Below, piece by piece: positions 36,409 through 48,849 of a stretch of DNA of 64,000 nt. How positions within the stretch are numbered: position 1 is the first letter of the stretch; every line of letters starts with the position of its first letter. The position numbers were made by a program, and so were the translations under genes. The notes beneath the pieces were generated by a model. That model had not been told where the DNA came from and searched no databases. It saw only the letters and a list, made by a program, of their open reading frames with translations. This DNA comes from Berghia stephanieae (taxonomy: Eukaryota; Mollusca; Gastropoda; Nudibranchia; Aeolidiidae), in NCBI GenBank assembly GCA_034508935.3, contig CM067444.1, positions 82,003,243 through 82,067,242 on the forward strand, given 5' to 3'.

Positions 36409-37360
36409 TCTCCAAGAGAAGGGCAATTTAAGTCCAAAGTTTTAAAAAAATCAATACAGTGGACCATTCACTCAATTCCTCATCTCAAGCCAGTCTCTTT
36501 CTCATGTGATTAAGATGAGCATAACAAACAATGACCTGTAAGTGGGGAGGTTTTGTGTCACTTTGCAGGTAGCATTCATTTGGCCGAAATGTTTATAAAC
36601 AAAAAATAATGGGTAAAACTTATCAAATATAAATGCTTATTTTGATATGTGACTAAGCTGTTCATGGACATTGCTTGTTTTCTGAAAATCGGCTTTTGCC
36701 AGTGTTAGGACACAAAACTCTCAATCTTAACCAGGGCCAGAAGGAAACCATGACAACTCACCCCATGAAAAGGATGAAAATTTCACGGGAGCACAATAAT
36801 AGGGGCTATAAAGAGCATAACAAAGGGCTTACCTGCACACCCAACCCACTGCCTAGATTTGATAATGAACAACTAATGACTTCGTGAAGTGGCACATTCA
36901 AACTTGCAAAAAAATAATAATTCATAAACATGAGTAGACAAATTTCTGTCCATTGTCATGTAATATTGCAAAACAAAAGTTGTTCATAATAATGTTAACA
37001 GTTGTAATAAATTCTACATAAAAAATGTAGAGATATTTTCATTAAAAATAAAATATAATAATAATCATAATAAAAATAACGTCATTACCACATCACAGCT
37101 TATGTACACATTTGTTCCAGTCATGCACTAATCCTAAAGAAGCACAAGTTTCTTGGAAATATCTGAAATTGCCAAACCACAACTCCCAGATCTATCACAA
37201 ACATAATCATTCCTTCATCACAAATATTCAATTTTGTTTTGTCTTTTTTTTCTTTAAGTCGAATCTCAAGGAAATCTAGCACATCACTTGCATTTGTCCA
37301 CCCAACCATCGTGTCAACACATTCCAGAAAAACAGGTACAAAAAATCTGGCCTTCACACA
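36111..37360 (-). other. akirin 3' UTR side
   Basis: Directly downstream of the akirin stop. No AATAAA was found on the - strand in 36.1-37.36 kb; variant TATAAA hexamers occur near 36590 and 36173. It holds the 30-base G run. The 3' UTR end stays open. Confidence 0.4.
36375..36404. repeat. Poly-G run (30)
   Basis: An uninterrupted run of 30 G. Others: 23496-23531 (36 G), 25831-25853 (23 C), 21620-21638, 28129-28145, 38317-38335, 45496-45510, 53282-53301. Confidence 0.95.
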
Positions 37361-38334
37361 TTAAGAAACATCTGAAATGGGAAATAAATAAAGGAATTCA
37401 AAATTTAAGACCATCTATAACGATTTGCTTACTACATTGCAACATGCGTTCGTAGAATTCAACAAATCCATAAGTTCAACAACAGGGGCAAAAATTACAA
37501 ATTATATCCATTGTCTTATTCACAGCATCAATGAACAGTTTCAGTTTTGACAAATTAGACTGAGTGAAGAGATAAGAAAGAGCAAGTTGGGTTGTGTGTA
37601 GCATTCATGAACCTGATACTGACCAAATATTGGACACAACGACAATACGTCTTGTATTCAATAGCTCAACCAATAGAATCATTTAATTCCTTGAGCACCA
37701 CTAACAACTTACTTTTCATTTTGTTTTGTGATCGCCCTCTTGAATTTTTGCTCAGTCTTTGACATAGCCATCTGCCTGTCACCCAAACAGGGGTGAGAAT
37801 GACTAGTCACAAAAAAGGAGGAAATTTTTCATCGTGCACAAAATGACCCATCTATGCGACCATAACCTATAAATTTGAATTTCACTAAATGTCACTGAGA
37901 TGCGATCTAAAATTTGTCTCGCAGCAATTTCTAACACGACTCGGTGGAATTTCAAAAGTTGAAAAGTGTAATTACAACATTTGGTGGTTGTAGTAAGGAT
38001 GATGATGTAGTGGTGGTTGTAGTAGTAGTAGTAGTGGTCGTATGGATGATTGTGTGGTGGTGGTTGTAGTAGCTGTGGAAGGAATGATGATGTGGTGGTA
38101 GTTTTAGTGGTAGTGGTGGTAGGGATGATGTTATACTGGTTATAGTGGTAGTGGTGGTAGGGATGATGTGGTGTTATTTGTAGTAGTAGTGGTGCTAGGG
38201 ATGATGGTGTGGTGGTGGTGGTGGGGGGGGGGGGGACTTCTCTACCAGAATAATTTATGTATTGACCTTATGAATTCTATATTTTAAAATAAAAGAGAAA
38301 TAAAAAGAAAGGCCAAGGGGGGGGGGGGGGGGGG

Positions 38335-38374
<40 letters not shown>

Positions 38375-40100
38375 AGAGAGATTAAAAAGGCAACAGGTAC
38401 CGACAACAGAGAAAAAAAAATCCAGACCCATTTTTCTCTCCCCTTCTCCTTCAACCATCAACTAGCTAATACAAGAACACCATTGGTCGTCTGTGTCAAC
38501 TGTGACATCCGGTGCTATTCTGTCTTGCCCGACGTCATAAAAACGGGACCGTCACCAAATTTAATGAGACTGAACACAGGTGTCAAAATATGACATAAGA
38601 CATAATGGTGATTTTGATGGTTTGAGGAAAATGTTTAGTTTGACACGGCATATTTCTGAGAAATTCTCAAAATCACTGTTTATTTATCCAAAACAAATTT
38701 GAAAAAGGAGGAAATGTGATGGGGATGGGCGGAGGCAAACTACCATTTAGGCGGAAATCCGCCTTTAGGCGGAAGATTCTCAGCCCTGCCCAAAGCAGTC
38801 AGCCCCACAGTTTGTGAATATTTATCACAATATTTTGTTGACACGCAGATGAAGGAATTGGATTGCGATCTCTGACAATGTCATGCATTTATTCTATCAC
38901 CGGTGAGGCTGATTGTTGTGGGTAACAGGGGTATTAATTTTAAAACATCTACTAAGTTTCAACTTTACTAAACTGCATCTGCATAACTTGGATGTAGTGT
39001 AAAACTATAGATATTTTGGTCATATAACAAATTCTGGATAAAATAATTCATAATTTACACATGAATCATGATGAAAAAAAAAATAATGAATTATGCAACA
39101 CAGTTTGGCCTCAAAAAATGTATAATAAAACTGTAAGTAAAAAGTCAGGTCTGATGCTCGGTGAAGAAGTCTTAAATTGCCCTCTTGCAGTAGTTAAATT
39201 TGAGTAATCCAAAACAGAGACGAATAAAAAAAATAATTTTCTTCATGAATTAATAGGGTACTTACAACTCATTGGTGCATTTCCAAAACGTTTCTGCAAC
39301 TGATCATGATTGAACTTTAAGAAGGCTTCATATTGTTCTGCAGATTAAAAAGATCAAAAACAAAACAATAAATCAATGAACTAATGAAAACGATGTTGCT
39401 TACTTAAAGCCAAGTAGTAATCGCAAATCTAACGTCTAAACAAATCCATCTACATGGAAGTGCAGATTTGCAAACAAACATCAATCATGTAACTATTTTC
39501 ATTCATTCTTATCCCAAAATGTACAATTCATTTTCATATTTTTCATCCATATTCATTTTCACTGGCAAACAAACAACAATCATGTGACTTATTTTCTTAT
39601 ATTTTTATCCCAAAATAATACAATACATATTGAGAAGCATCACCATCAACCTTACACACAGCCAAATGCAAAATAGAAATTTCATACCATAATTAAATTG
39701 TGGTAAATGAGAGAAATATCGGAAAAAATGAAAACAACAGATAAACTTCACCCTGCATTTAACCCTTTCGGATGGAAGCCACCTACACAATTTCACTCCC
39801 TAAGAGTGGGACCCTCCCGGGCGACTGCAGTTAAAATGTCACCTTATTACCAAAATAAATTTATTAAAAGAAATGGAGTGCTTATTTGCGGTAGTACTGC
39901 AAATATTGATTTTCACGGCAAAATCACTATTTGCAGTAGTAGAAGCGCTCTCCTGACACGATAACGACCACTACCAGACATGCCAAATTGAAAACTTCAA
40001 ATTTAGTTATTTTTATGTCAATTTTTAGTAATTTGACAAGGAAATTCGTAATTTCTGAAATTGTGTATGAACAACCACAATATTATTATTAGTATCACTA

Positions 40101-40174
<74 letters not shown>

Positions 40175-41581
40175 TGTTGTTCTTATCATTATTATTATGA
40201 ATAATATTAAGTATTAGTATTACTAAGAATTGAAAATTCGTAATTTTCCACAAAATTTAGTATTTGGCCATGAAATTTGTCTAAAATTCGTAAGATTCGG
40301 CATGTATGCACTACTACTATAACCACCATCACATCATTACTAGCACTATCATAGCAACCTCCACATCGTTATCAAAATTATAGCAACCACCACTAACCTC
40401 CTCCTCATCACCAACCATGCTACCACTGCTACTATAACCACATTATCATAAGTGACTACTGATTGAAACGGGACTTTAGCATAGAGAAAAGAGGGTTGGT
40501 CAACGGTGCACAAAATTAAACATATTTATGAAATTTGGCATAGACATAGATAAATGAATTATCAAGATGCATTTTCTTTTATTTTTTTTGCCACAAAAGT
40601 TTTAAAATGACGTAATTTTTATCAAATTATAATTTTTGACAGGTGTCAACATTGATTTCTATCACATTAAAAGAAAGCTTGATCTCTGCTCTTTAAAATG
40701 ATACCAGAACCGTTCAGATACTGTGAACAATAATGCATTAGTGATTATGTGAAATTGTGTTATTTTTAACCCAAACTTGCGCCCAACTTTTCCAATGGCT
40801 AATCGATACCTGTCTACAGGCTGGAATCATGCTACCTACTATAAAAGGTGCCGCCAGTATACCAGTGTGGAATATGTGAAAGGGTTAACATACCTGACAG
40901 TTTACTGTTTAAAACTTTATCATAGTCCTCCTTGATTTTTTCCTCCCGCTCTTGAACCATACGTTCACATATCATTGTAACCTGTTTGAATGTGAAAAGA
41001 GGAACGTCTTTCTGGCGCGGAGATGAACTTCCCGAAGGTGAAAGTTGAGAGGTGGAAAATTCAATTGACTGTGATGAGCATGAAGGTGAAGGATCAACAG
41101 AAACTGTATTCATTGGGCAACCAGTCATAGGTGGAGGACTTGAGCTTGTAGGATAAAATAACTGTTTTCTTCGCTGCATACGTTTCAATTCTGACCCAAT
41201 TCGAGCTGCTATTTCCTCTGAAATACAAAATTGTAATTGTTATCATCAATGCAAAAATGAATCATATAAGTCAACAGCGCATACCGCATAAAAAGATTTA
41301 ATCAGTATACAAGTTACAACAGTTTATTGAAAATTGTTTTTAAAAATTGATCAGAAAGATGTGTTTAAGTCTTGTCAAAAGTCTGTAAACCGGTTGAGAT
41401 GCACGGAAATGGATTTCTTTTCATTTTTCATAGGTAGCGTCAATCGCCAAGGACCATGTTGTACATCAACTATGCCTGTGTACTTTTAACTGCCACGGAG
41501 TATCTTTAGTGTCATGAAGTGATGTATTGCCACGGAATGCTGTTATTAATATTAATTAATACTTTCATTTCCTTTCTTTTA

Positions 41582-41638
<57 letters not shown>

Positions 41639-42224
41639 ATTTTACCTTTTTCTCTCACACACTCTCTCTGTAAATTTCTCCTTTTCTCTATCTCAATTTC
41701 TCTTTTTCTCTCACACACACACTCTGTCATTTTCTCTTTCCCTTCTCTATGGCATTTTTTCCTCTCTGTGTGTTTCTCTGTCATTTTCTCCTTTCTTTCT
41801 CTCTCTAACACACACACATACATTCATTGTTATTGATATTAATGCTCTCGTTTTCTCTTTTCTTTCTCTCTCACTCATTCCCTCGTTTACTTTTAGCCAC
41901 AGACCGTGCCAGTTGGTAAATCACCAACTATCTACTATTAACTGCCAAGGATTGACGTCAATATCTACTCTCATTTTCTCTCTCTCATACTCATTTTCTT
42001 TATTTCTCAAATTATCTTTCTTTTCCCTCTTTCATTTTCTCTTTTTTATCTCTCTCATCTCCTCTTTTTGCCTCGGACCATGCCAGTTGGTAAATCGTCA
42101 ACACTTAACTGTCATGGAGTATGGAGTGATGGTGATAAGCTAATAATATTAGTCCTCTAATTTTTTCTTCTCTATCTCCATCTCTGTTTCATTTACTAAT
42201 TTTCTCTTCCGCCCCCCCCCCCCT

Positions 42225-42268
<44 letters not shown>

Positions 42269-43320
42269 TTTCTCTTTTTGTCAAGGACACTGCAAGTTGG
42301 TAAAGCATCAACTATTTATTACTAACTGCCACAGATTGATCTTGTTGCACAAAGATTTTACGTTAATTGTTCCTTATTATGACGATGTGCAGTATATTTT
42401 CTTTTAAAACAAAGGAAATCCTACTCGTTTTTAAAATCTAGGACTTGGCAGGGATTTGCCACTTCGTCCTTTTTTCCCCTGCTGAATCCAAAAACAACAC
42501 TAATTTTTGTTTTTATATTTTTACTCATCTTGGAATTCATGAAAAGATTTATAAAAATTAAAAACAAATGCCAACAAGTGTTGAAACGGTCCTTTCCACA
42601 ACGATTGACAAGGAATAAACGAAAGTGATGGGATTTGAGATTCGTATGGGCGCAAATCGAGGCTTGACTAAAATCATCGCAGGCAGCTGAAGAGTTCCAA
42701 TTTGACTCCTAGGCAGTTGGTGAACCGTCAACTACCAAGGACTCACTCCTTGACAATTGACACTTCCTTTTTCATATGCGATGCATGAAATTGAAATTCA
42801 TAAATAAAAAAGGGTGGAGGCTTTTTTCCCCCGTACAATGTGTTATTAATATCAAGAATTAATGAATTTTTAAAACTAGAATATGTATTCTATAGTCAAA
42901 AATAATTTCAGATTTGCCAACCATACCAAACATTCAAAACAATTTCATCATTTTCCCCCAAAATATTTAAGCAGATTGTAGTCTCATATTATGATGAGCT
43001 GAACCAAGATGCATGGAGATGTGGCATTCCATTCATTATGGCAACCCTGCAAAATGCGGGATAAGCTGAAAGAAGAAGAAGACGTAGTCTCATATAATTC
43101 CACACACAAAAAAATATTGTAAATAAACTATAGACCTGCAAAGTGTCAGTCACCATCACAATTCTTTGCATTACAAGTAGATGGGAATGTGATCCGTGAT
43201 CTATGGGGACTGAATAGTTTTTGAGGCAAACCTCACTCTAGGCCTAACATTACACCACCAGATATTCATGAAGAATTCTAGTCATGAAAGCAAATACAAA
43301 AATATAGTGTGCTATGTGTA

Positions 43321-43410
<90 letters not shown>

Positions 43411-44390
43411 CCAAGAAGCTTTTGAAAGGCCTCACTGTGCGACTGTGACTGAAGAAACTGCTGATAATTTGAAACAAAGAGAACACTTGTTTTGTGCGGC
43501 TATGTGGTCTAGTGGTATGACACTCGCTTTCGGATCGGAAGGTCCTGGGTTCGAGCCTCGCGTTCGGCGCATAGTTGAGTCCTTGGAGAAGGCTCTTTAC
43601 TCGCATTCCCTCACTGTACTCAGGTGTAAAACGAGTACCTGGCCGTTAACAGCATTTTCTTTGTCCAAACAAAAAATTGTAATATCGCCTCATGTCCCGT
43701 TCTAAGTGTTACGGTGTTGCTGTTGGCCAGGGACCCCTTGTAATTGTAACGGCTTTGTTGAGCACGTTTAGTTTAGTGGATATTGCTCTATATAAAAGTA
43801 AAAGCTCAAGTGTTTTGTTTGGTTTTTTTCTTCATGAAAAGAAAACCAGTAAAATTACGTCTTAATTATTAGTTGGCTAACCTAACAGTACTAAAAGTGT
43901 CTAGAATTTCAAATGAAGGTGAAAAATCTCTTGCCATTCCACATTCCTCGGCCAAGTTTGGGCCAAAGATCACATATCATCATGACAATGGAAAATGGTG
44001 TAGAGAACTCTAGTTTCCGATGACCTATCTACCACCATAGTCATCTGCCATCGAAATTGGCCTCATTGCAATTTACTTGTTTATGTTAGTTTATGAGTGA
44101 AAACATTATATCATTGTTAATTTCGTGGAATATCAAAAAGATAAGGAATGAAGCCAGAATTGGAAAGTATTTTCAGTGTGTTTGCCCATTTATTTTGAAC
44201 TCGACTCACCTCTCGACAGTTTGGAAGAAACATCTGAAAAGGGAGATGGGTTTGTTTGATGAAGTTTTGTTGGAGGTGCTGATTGAGCCATTGTTATGGG
44301 CATACATCTTCTTCTCTTTATTGGTGTCGCTTGTGGACTGTGCAATGGATCAAATTCAAGGCTTCGTTTTAGCGTTGCTCCACAAGCCAT
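37361..44390 (-). CDS. akirin: Akirin, complete, four coding exons
   Basis: Family role: Akirin is a small nuclear protein that links transcription factors such as NF-kB/Relish to chromatin remodellers; vertebrate AKIRIN2 also binds the 20S proteasome and drives its nuclear import. Exons in transcript order: 44390-44210, 41217-40894, 39337-39266, 37371-37361; phases join and give 195 residues (human AKIRIN2 about 203). The start is chosen because [15 protein letters not shown] is the conserved N-terminus. Residues 25-28 (KRRR) form the nuclear signal. [39 protein letters not shown] and [18 protein letters not shown] follow. The last exon completes the C-terminal SYVS. The 3' UTR end is not clear. 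A hAT-type MITE lies 266 bases upstream of the ATG. Confidence 0.95.
37788..38788 (-). mobile_element. 1-kb repeat with short TIRs, in akirin intron 3
   Basis: The ends read caggggtgagaat and attctcagccctg (inverse); cccaaa flanks both sides (37782-37787, 38789-38794). It contains a (GGT/GTA)-rich tract at 37980-38230 and G runs. A second copy in opposite orientation is at 54348-55101; both share aggcggaaatccgcct. Orientation is assigned relative to that copy. Confidence 0.7.
39977..40305. mobile_element. Possible small hAT-like element in akirin intron 2
   Basis: Ends cagacatgccaaat and (inverse) attcggcatgtatg match over 11 of 13 bases, with cactac next to each end. A (TAG)n tract lies inside. 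The evidence is weak. Confidence 0.35.
40102..40173. repeat. (TAG)n microsatellite in akirin intron 2
   Basis: About 24 TAG triplets without interruption. Confidence 0.95.
41440..42750. repeat. Compound tandem array with (CT)n blocks in akirin intron 1
   Basis: Five spaced copies of a motif like caaggaccatgccagttggt, aaatcatcaactatctacta and actgccaaggattga occur near 41440, 41895, 42070, 42285 and 42710, mostly separated by (CT)n-rich DNA (41582-41636, 42222-42265). Confidence 0.7.
43328..43409. repeat. (GA)n microsatellite in akirin intron 1
   Basis: About 80 bases of GA with two GG interruptions, 85 bp before SINE-A at 43492. Confidence 0.95.
43492..43812 (+). mobile_element. SINE-A, best copy (tRNA-derived)
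   Basis: A tRNA-like head with an A box (tggtctagtggtatgac) and a B box (gggttcgagcc), a body (ctttactc, aggtgtaaaacgagtacctg, aatatcgcc) and a tail agcacgttta...gctctatataaa. The tail resembles those of L2/CR1-type LINEs. Probable flanking duplication acttgttttgt / aagtgttttgt. It lies in akirin intron 1, opposite to the gene. It is not a tRNA gene because no acceptor stem can be closed. Confidence 0.85.
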
Positions 44391-44655
44391 GGTTTATGTC
44401 AGCTTCGGTCCTCCCTTGAAACTTTTGAATTGATATACCCTATGAATAAAATGAATAAAATAAAGTACCCAGTGTATAGACAAATACCAAAAATATCCAA
44501 ATATATTGCAGTCTTTAAAACAAATCACTTAAACAAAGTGATGAATTCGGATGGCTGAACGATTTAAATTGTTCTCTCCAATAGAGCTCTTTGTCGACGC
44601 TCCCCTCAACGTTCAACGGTCGGCTTCGGGCTTCGGCATCAATCGTCGAATCGAC

Positions 44656-45039
44656 CAGGGTTGCCAGATTATTTTTCAACAAAATGCCAGGGGAAGACTC
44701 AAAAAATGCCAAAACACTCAAAAAAATGCCAAAGTCTGTTGACTCCCATCCCACTAAGAAAACTACTCACTTTTGATAGACAATTTACTATCATATCCTG
44801 GTGGCTTGCGTGTTTTCTTTTCTTTTTTTTTTTTTTTTTTTTTTTTTTGAATTATACTAAATTTCCTGTTGGGGTAATTTTTTTTATTAAGAAAAGGTGT
44901 CATTTGAAGTATAATATACAAGAAAAGAAAATGCCAAATGAAAATGCCAAATGCCAAATGATTTTTCTAATGCCAAACGGTTTTCAAAAATGCCAGATTT
45001 TTGGAATCTGGCATTTAAAATGCCAAACTGGCAACCCTG
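44656..45039. mobile_element. hAT-type MITE upstream of akirin
   Basis: Terminal inverted repeats cagggttgccag / ctggcaaccctg and a perfect 8-bp target duplication gaatcgac (44648-44655, 45040-45047). Inside, aaatgcca recurs about a dozen times near both ends, as hAT subterminal motifs do. A 30-base T run lies in the centre. It ends 266 bp upstream of the akirin ATG. Confidence 0.92.
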
Positions 45040-45047
45040 GAATCGAC

Positions 45048-45959
45048 TCCTTGTTTTGACAACCTCGTTTTCGGCTTTCGCTGACAGTTTTCTTACTTTT
45101 TTTTTCTGTTAGCCTTTGCCCTCTTGAACCCTCCCCTCCCATATTTCAAAGATTTTGACTCGCTGTCGAATTTTTGGGCACCCTTATTTAAATTAATTAC
45201 AGTTGTGAAAAAAAGTTACGTTTTATGTTGGCTTGACAATAAGATTCCAGGTAGCATGTAGTTGGCATAACAAAGTCAAATAAAAAATTTTTAAATGCTG
45301 GTCTCAGCGTTGAATCCTTGGGTAAAGTACTTCATACACACATTATCCGATTCGACTCAAGAGGGGATAAATACCGGACTGAGGACAATGACATATAATA
45401 TTTAGTTAATTCTATAACCAGAATTCCGCCTATTAAGCGGTTTGCACCGTATGAAATGGAAAGTTGGTCCCATACAGCCTGTCGGGGAAATAAAGGGGGG
45501 GGGGGGGGGGAGCATTAGAATTGTGATGGCGAAGAGCACGGTGGAAGGGAAATTAATGAATATTAATAATTATCATATATTACATACTTTTCTATACGAC
45601 AAGAAAACACAATAAAGGGTCGCACAATGAAATACAAAGTTGACGAATTGACTGGCAAAACACCTTTACCCTTATCTATTATAACTACGAACATAAACTG
45701 CAGTAGGAGTAGTAGGAGACTAAGAATTGAAGAAATTACAGAAACTCACTAAGCACATATTTTAACATCAACCGAAACAGATCTAGACGAAAAGTATCAA
45801 TACAATTTTTAACAGTAATTACCTTGGTCCACCTCTATACATGTAGGAAAGATCAGTTACTCAGCCAGGGAGTTATAGAGCTATGAAGAAAAGAAGACAA
45901 TGTGTATGTTTCAAAGGAAGCAGATATGAATTGAGAAATTGTGTGGTTAATAGTACATG
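45048..45959. other. akirin upstream region, little recognised
   Basis: Unique sequence between the hAT MITE and the LINE endonuclease scrap, with a 15-base G run at 45496. It may hold akirin promoter elements; none is distinctive. Confidence 0.4.
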
Positions 45960-46130
45960 TATATCTAAAACAAGGTCACGTGCAAGTGGATAACGTTTAC
46001 CGTCATCCTTCAAGTGGAACAGAAATATTAAAACAACTTCACAAACCCCTTGCAACAATTTACAAATCAATGAAAAACAACCTACATATCATTCTCTGTG
46101 GGGACTTTAAATTGCCGTACATTGTAAGGT
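45960..46130 (+). mobile_element. LINE endonuclease fragment
   Basis: The frame reads VDNVYRHPSSGTEILKQL then MKNNLHIILCGDFKLPYI. The YRxPSS...ILCGDFNxP pattern is the LINE apurinic-endonuclease signature (CR1/L2/Jockey side). No flanking endonuclease sequence was recognised. Confidence 0.75.
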
Positions 46131-46729
46131 TCGTTTATGGTGGATATTAAATGTTATTTGATAAAAAAAAAAAAAAAGAAAGAAAATAAGTAATAGTGCT
46201 CCCGACCACTCAGGCGTTTTACACGGCCAGTCAGCTTCTCTCTGTAGAATCGCCCAGTTGATTAAATTTAATATACATAGTAATAGAGGTCTGCAAGGTC
46301 TATGATTACCCCGTTACATAATAAATGATCAGCGGCGTGACGTCATCACAATATATGATGGTGCCAAGAGCAGAGATTTAAAAACTTATACTACCGACAG
46401 AATGAATGAAGATGTCGTCATTCCGCTCTTTGTTTTTATTTTCAGACCGCCAATACTCTTCAACAGTCGTAACGTCACTTCCTTCCTAATGACGCATGGT
46501 AACTTCGTAACACTGGCTCTAAACTATCGGAACAATGATGGACGCCCGTATGAAATATTTCTCCGGCGAGTATAAAGCGTATCCAGAAGAAGAAAAAAAA
46601 CACATACATTTGATCATGTTTTGACTTTAACACATTCTGATCACAAGACATATAAAAAGTTCTAAAAAGCATGAAAAATAAAAAGTAATGATTTTCTTTG
46701 TTTAGAACCAAGATGGCCGCCGTTGCCAG

Positions 46730-46880
46730 GCGGCGTGACATCAGACTATTGAATCCAATTGGGTGATAATTCTCACTAAAATAAATAACTAGACTATATA
46801 AATAGTGGTTACGCATAGTTCTGATGTTGATATGTTTCATATGGTGGATAAATGTTGTGAGTATTTTGCCTCAACGCATA
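46730..46880 (+). repeat. Diverged outlying unit of the 47.5-kb array
   Basis: gtgacatcagac...ttctcactaaa...actatataaatagtggttac...gttgtgag follows the same order as a forward unit (tgacgtcactcag...ttctcactaaac...actataaaagttcatggttac...gttgtgaactc). It has lost the exact palindrome. Confidence 0.6.
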
Positions 46881-46922
46881 TAATTAATTAGAAAATGTCC
46901 TTTTTTTAAAGGAAGAGGTTTT

Positions 46923-46925
<3 letters not shown>

Positions 46926-46975
<50 letters not shown>

Positions 46976-47073
46976 CTCTCTCTCTTGTGTGTGTGTGTGT
47001 GTGTGTGTGTGTCTGTCTGTCTCTTTGTCACTTTCTCTGTCTCTCTACCTCTTTCTCCCTCTCCCTCTGTCTG

Positions 47074-47152
<79 letters not shown>
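46926..47152. repeat. Compound (CT)n-(TG)n-(CT)n-(CA)n microsatellite
   Basis: Four adjoining dinucleotide tracts; TG and CA at its two inner and outer edges make parts inverted relative to each other. Confidence 0.95.
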
Positions 47153-47155
<3 letters not shown>

Positions 47156-47506
47156 GCAAACACAAGAACAATAAAATAACATGTTGTTATTGATCATGAA
47201 CCAATGAATTCTATTTCATGAACACATAACAGTATCTTAATAAACAAATATCTTATAAGTATCTATGTATTATTTAAGCATGTTGTTTCATTTTCCTTCC
47301 CACATAGTCCTCTGTCGTGATTTCCGACAATTAATTGATGTCATAAATAGGACCACTGGAGTTACCCTTCTGACATAAATTTTGGAAACGGTGGCCACAA
47401 CAAACAGTATTATTAATAGATGGATCCATAATCCTTGGGCTCTAAAAAAGCGTGTTTAAGATGGCAAAGTTGACCTAATTTTCAGGGTCAATCAGCTGTT
47501 GTTGGA

Positions 47507-48674
47507 CTATAGATAGTATGCAGATGACGTCACTCAGGCCTTTGTTATTGTTTTTGCCATCCGCGGTTGTGAGTTATTCTCACTAAACTGTATTAACCAG
47601 ACTATAAAAGTTCATGGTTACACAGAGTTTGTGTGTCGGTCCGTTATACTTCCGGATGGCAATGTTGTGAACTCCTTGGCCAAGCGCATTCTATCTATAG
47701 ATAGTATGCGCTTGGCTAAGAAGCTCTTGAAGCTCATATATTTGCCATCCGTATAACGGACCAACACACAAAACTGTGTGTATCCATGAACGTTTATAGT
47801 CGGGTTAAAACAGTTCAGTGAGCATTACTCATAAACGCGGATGGCAAAAAACAATAACAAATACCTGAGTGACGTCATCTTCGAACTATCTATTGGTTAT
47901 AGTCCGCGACATCTATAGATAGAATGCGCTTGGCCAAGGAGTTCACAACATTGCCATCCGGAAGTATAACGGACCAACACACAAACTCTGTGTAACCATG
48001 AACTTTTATAGTCAGGTTAATACAGTTTAGTGAGAACAACTCACAAACGCGGATGGCAAAAACAATAACAAAGGCCTGAGTGACGTCATCTGCATACTAT
48101 CTATAGATAGAATGCGCTTGGCCAAGGAGTTCACAACATTGCCATCCGGAAGTATAACGGACCAACACACAAACTCTGTGTAACCATGAACTTTTATAGT
48201 CTGGTTAATACAGTTCAGTTAGAACAACTCACAAACGCGGATGGCAAAAACAATAACAAAGGCCTGAGTGACGTCATCTGCATACTATCTATAGATAGTT
48301 CGAAGATGACGTCACTCAGGTCTTTGTTATTGTTTTTTGCCATCCGCGTTTATGAGTAATGCTCACTGAACTGTATTAATCTGACTATAAACGTTCATAA
48401 TCATGGATACACACAGTTTTGTGTGTTGGTCCGTAATACTTCCGGATGGCAATGTTATGAGCTTCTTAGCCAAGTGCATACTATCTATAGATGGTTCGAA
48501 GATGACGTCACTCAGGTCTTTGTTATTGCCATCCGCGTTTATGAGTAATGCTCACTGAACTGTATTAACCTGACTATAAACGTTCATGGATACACACAGT
48601 TTTGTGTGTTGGTCCGTTATACTTCCGGTTGGCAATGTTATGAGCTTCTTAGCCAAGCGCATACTATCTATAGA
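47507..48674. repeat. Array of six ~190-bp units in both orientations, each with TGACGTCA
   Basis: Units share ends of the form ctatagatag(t/a)atgc and meet at the palindrome ctatctatagatag. Two subtypes (a: ctccttggccaagcgcattc; b: cttcttagccaagcgcatac) occur in the order a-forward, b-reverse, a-reverse, a-reverse, b-forward, b-forward. Each has ttgccatccg and its inverse inside and one full TGACGTCA. It lies between akirin and TTK. Confidence 0.9.
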
Positions 48675-48849
48675 GGTAATAATGATGCCCTAGATTCCAA
48701 CACGACTCCATAAAGAATGTGCCAATGAAATTTCCATATCTTCACATCCTATTCTAGTAAACTCTCGGGAGAGGAGATAGGTCCCAAATTAAATTATTGG
48801 AAACATGGTAAGATTTCTGCAATTTGTTGTTGTTGTTTTTTAAGCAAAC

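Larger units (their letters stand above)
46338..48510. promoter_or_regulatory. Seven CRE-type palindromes (TGACGTCA) between akirin and TTK
   Basis: Full TGACGTCA sites lie at 46338, 47525, 47870, 48081, 48269, 48307 and 48503. This is the consensus for CREB/ATF bZIP factors. A YY1-like aagatggccgcc is at 46713. Six of the seven belong to the repeat units, so they may be repeat sequence only; regulatory use is a guess. Confidence 0.35.

Noticed and set aside
43492-43562. tRNA-like gene on the + strand
   Set aside because: Head of SINE-A; about ten relatives share the same non-tRNA body and tail, and the ends do not pair.
44093-44419. 108-codon ORF on the + strand
   Set aside because: It is antisense to akirin exon 1, whose protein match and splice donor are clear.
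46906-47193. Arg/Glu- and Ser/Leu-rich ORFs on both strands
   Set aside because: Translations of the CT, TG and CA dinucleotide tracts; the same holds at 4651-4897, 41512-41836, 43250-43705 and 53579-53905.
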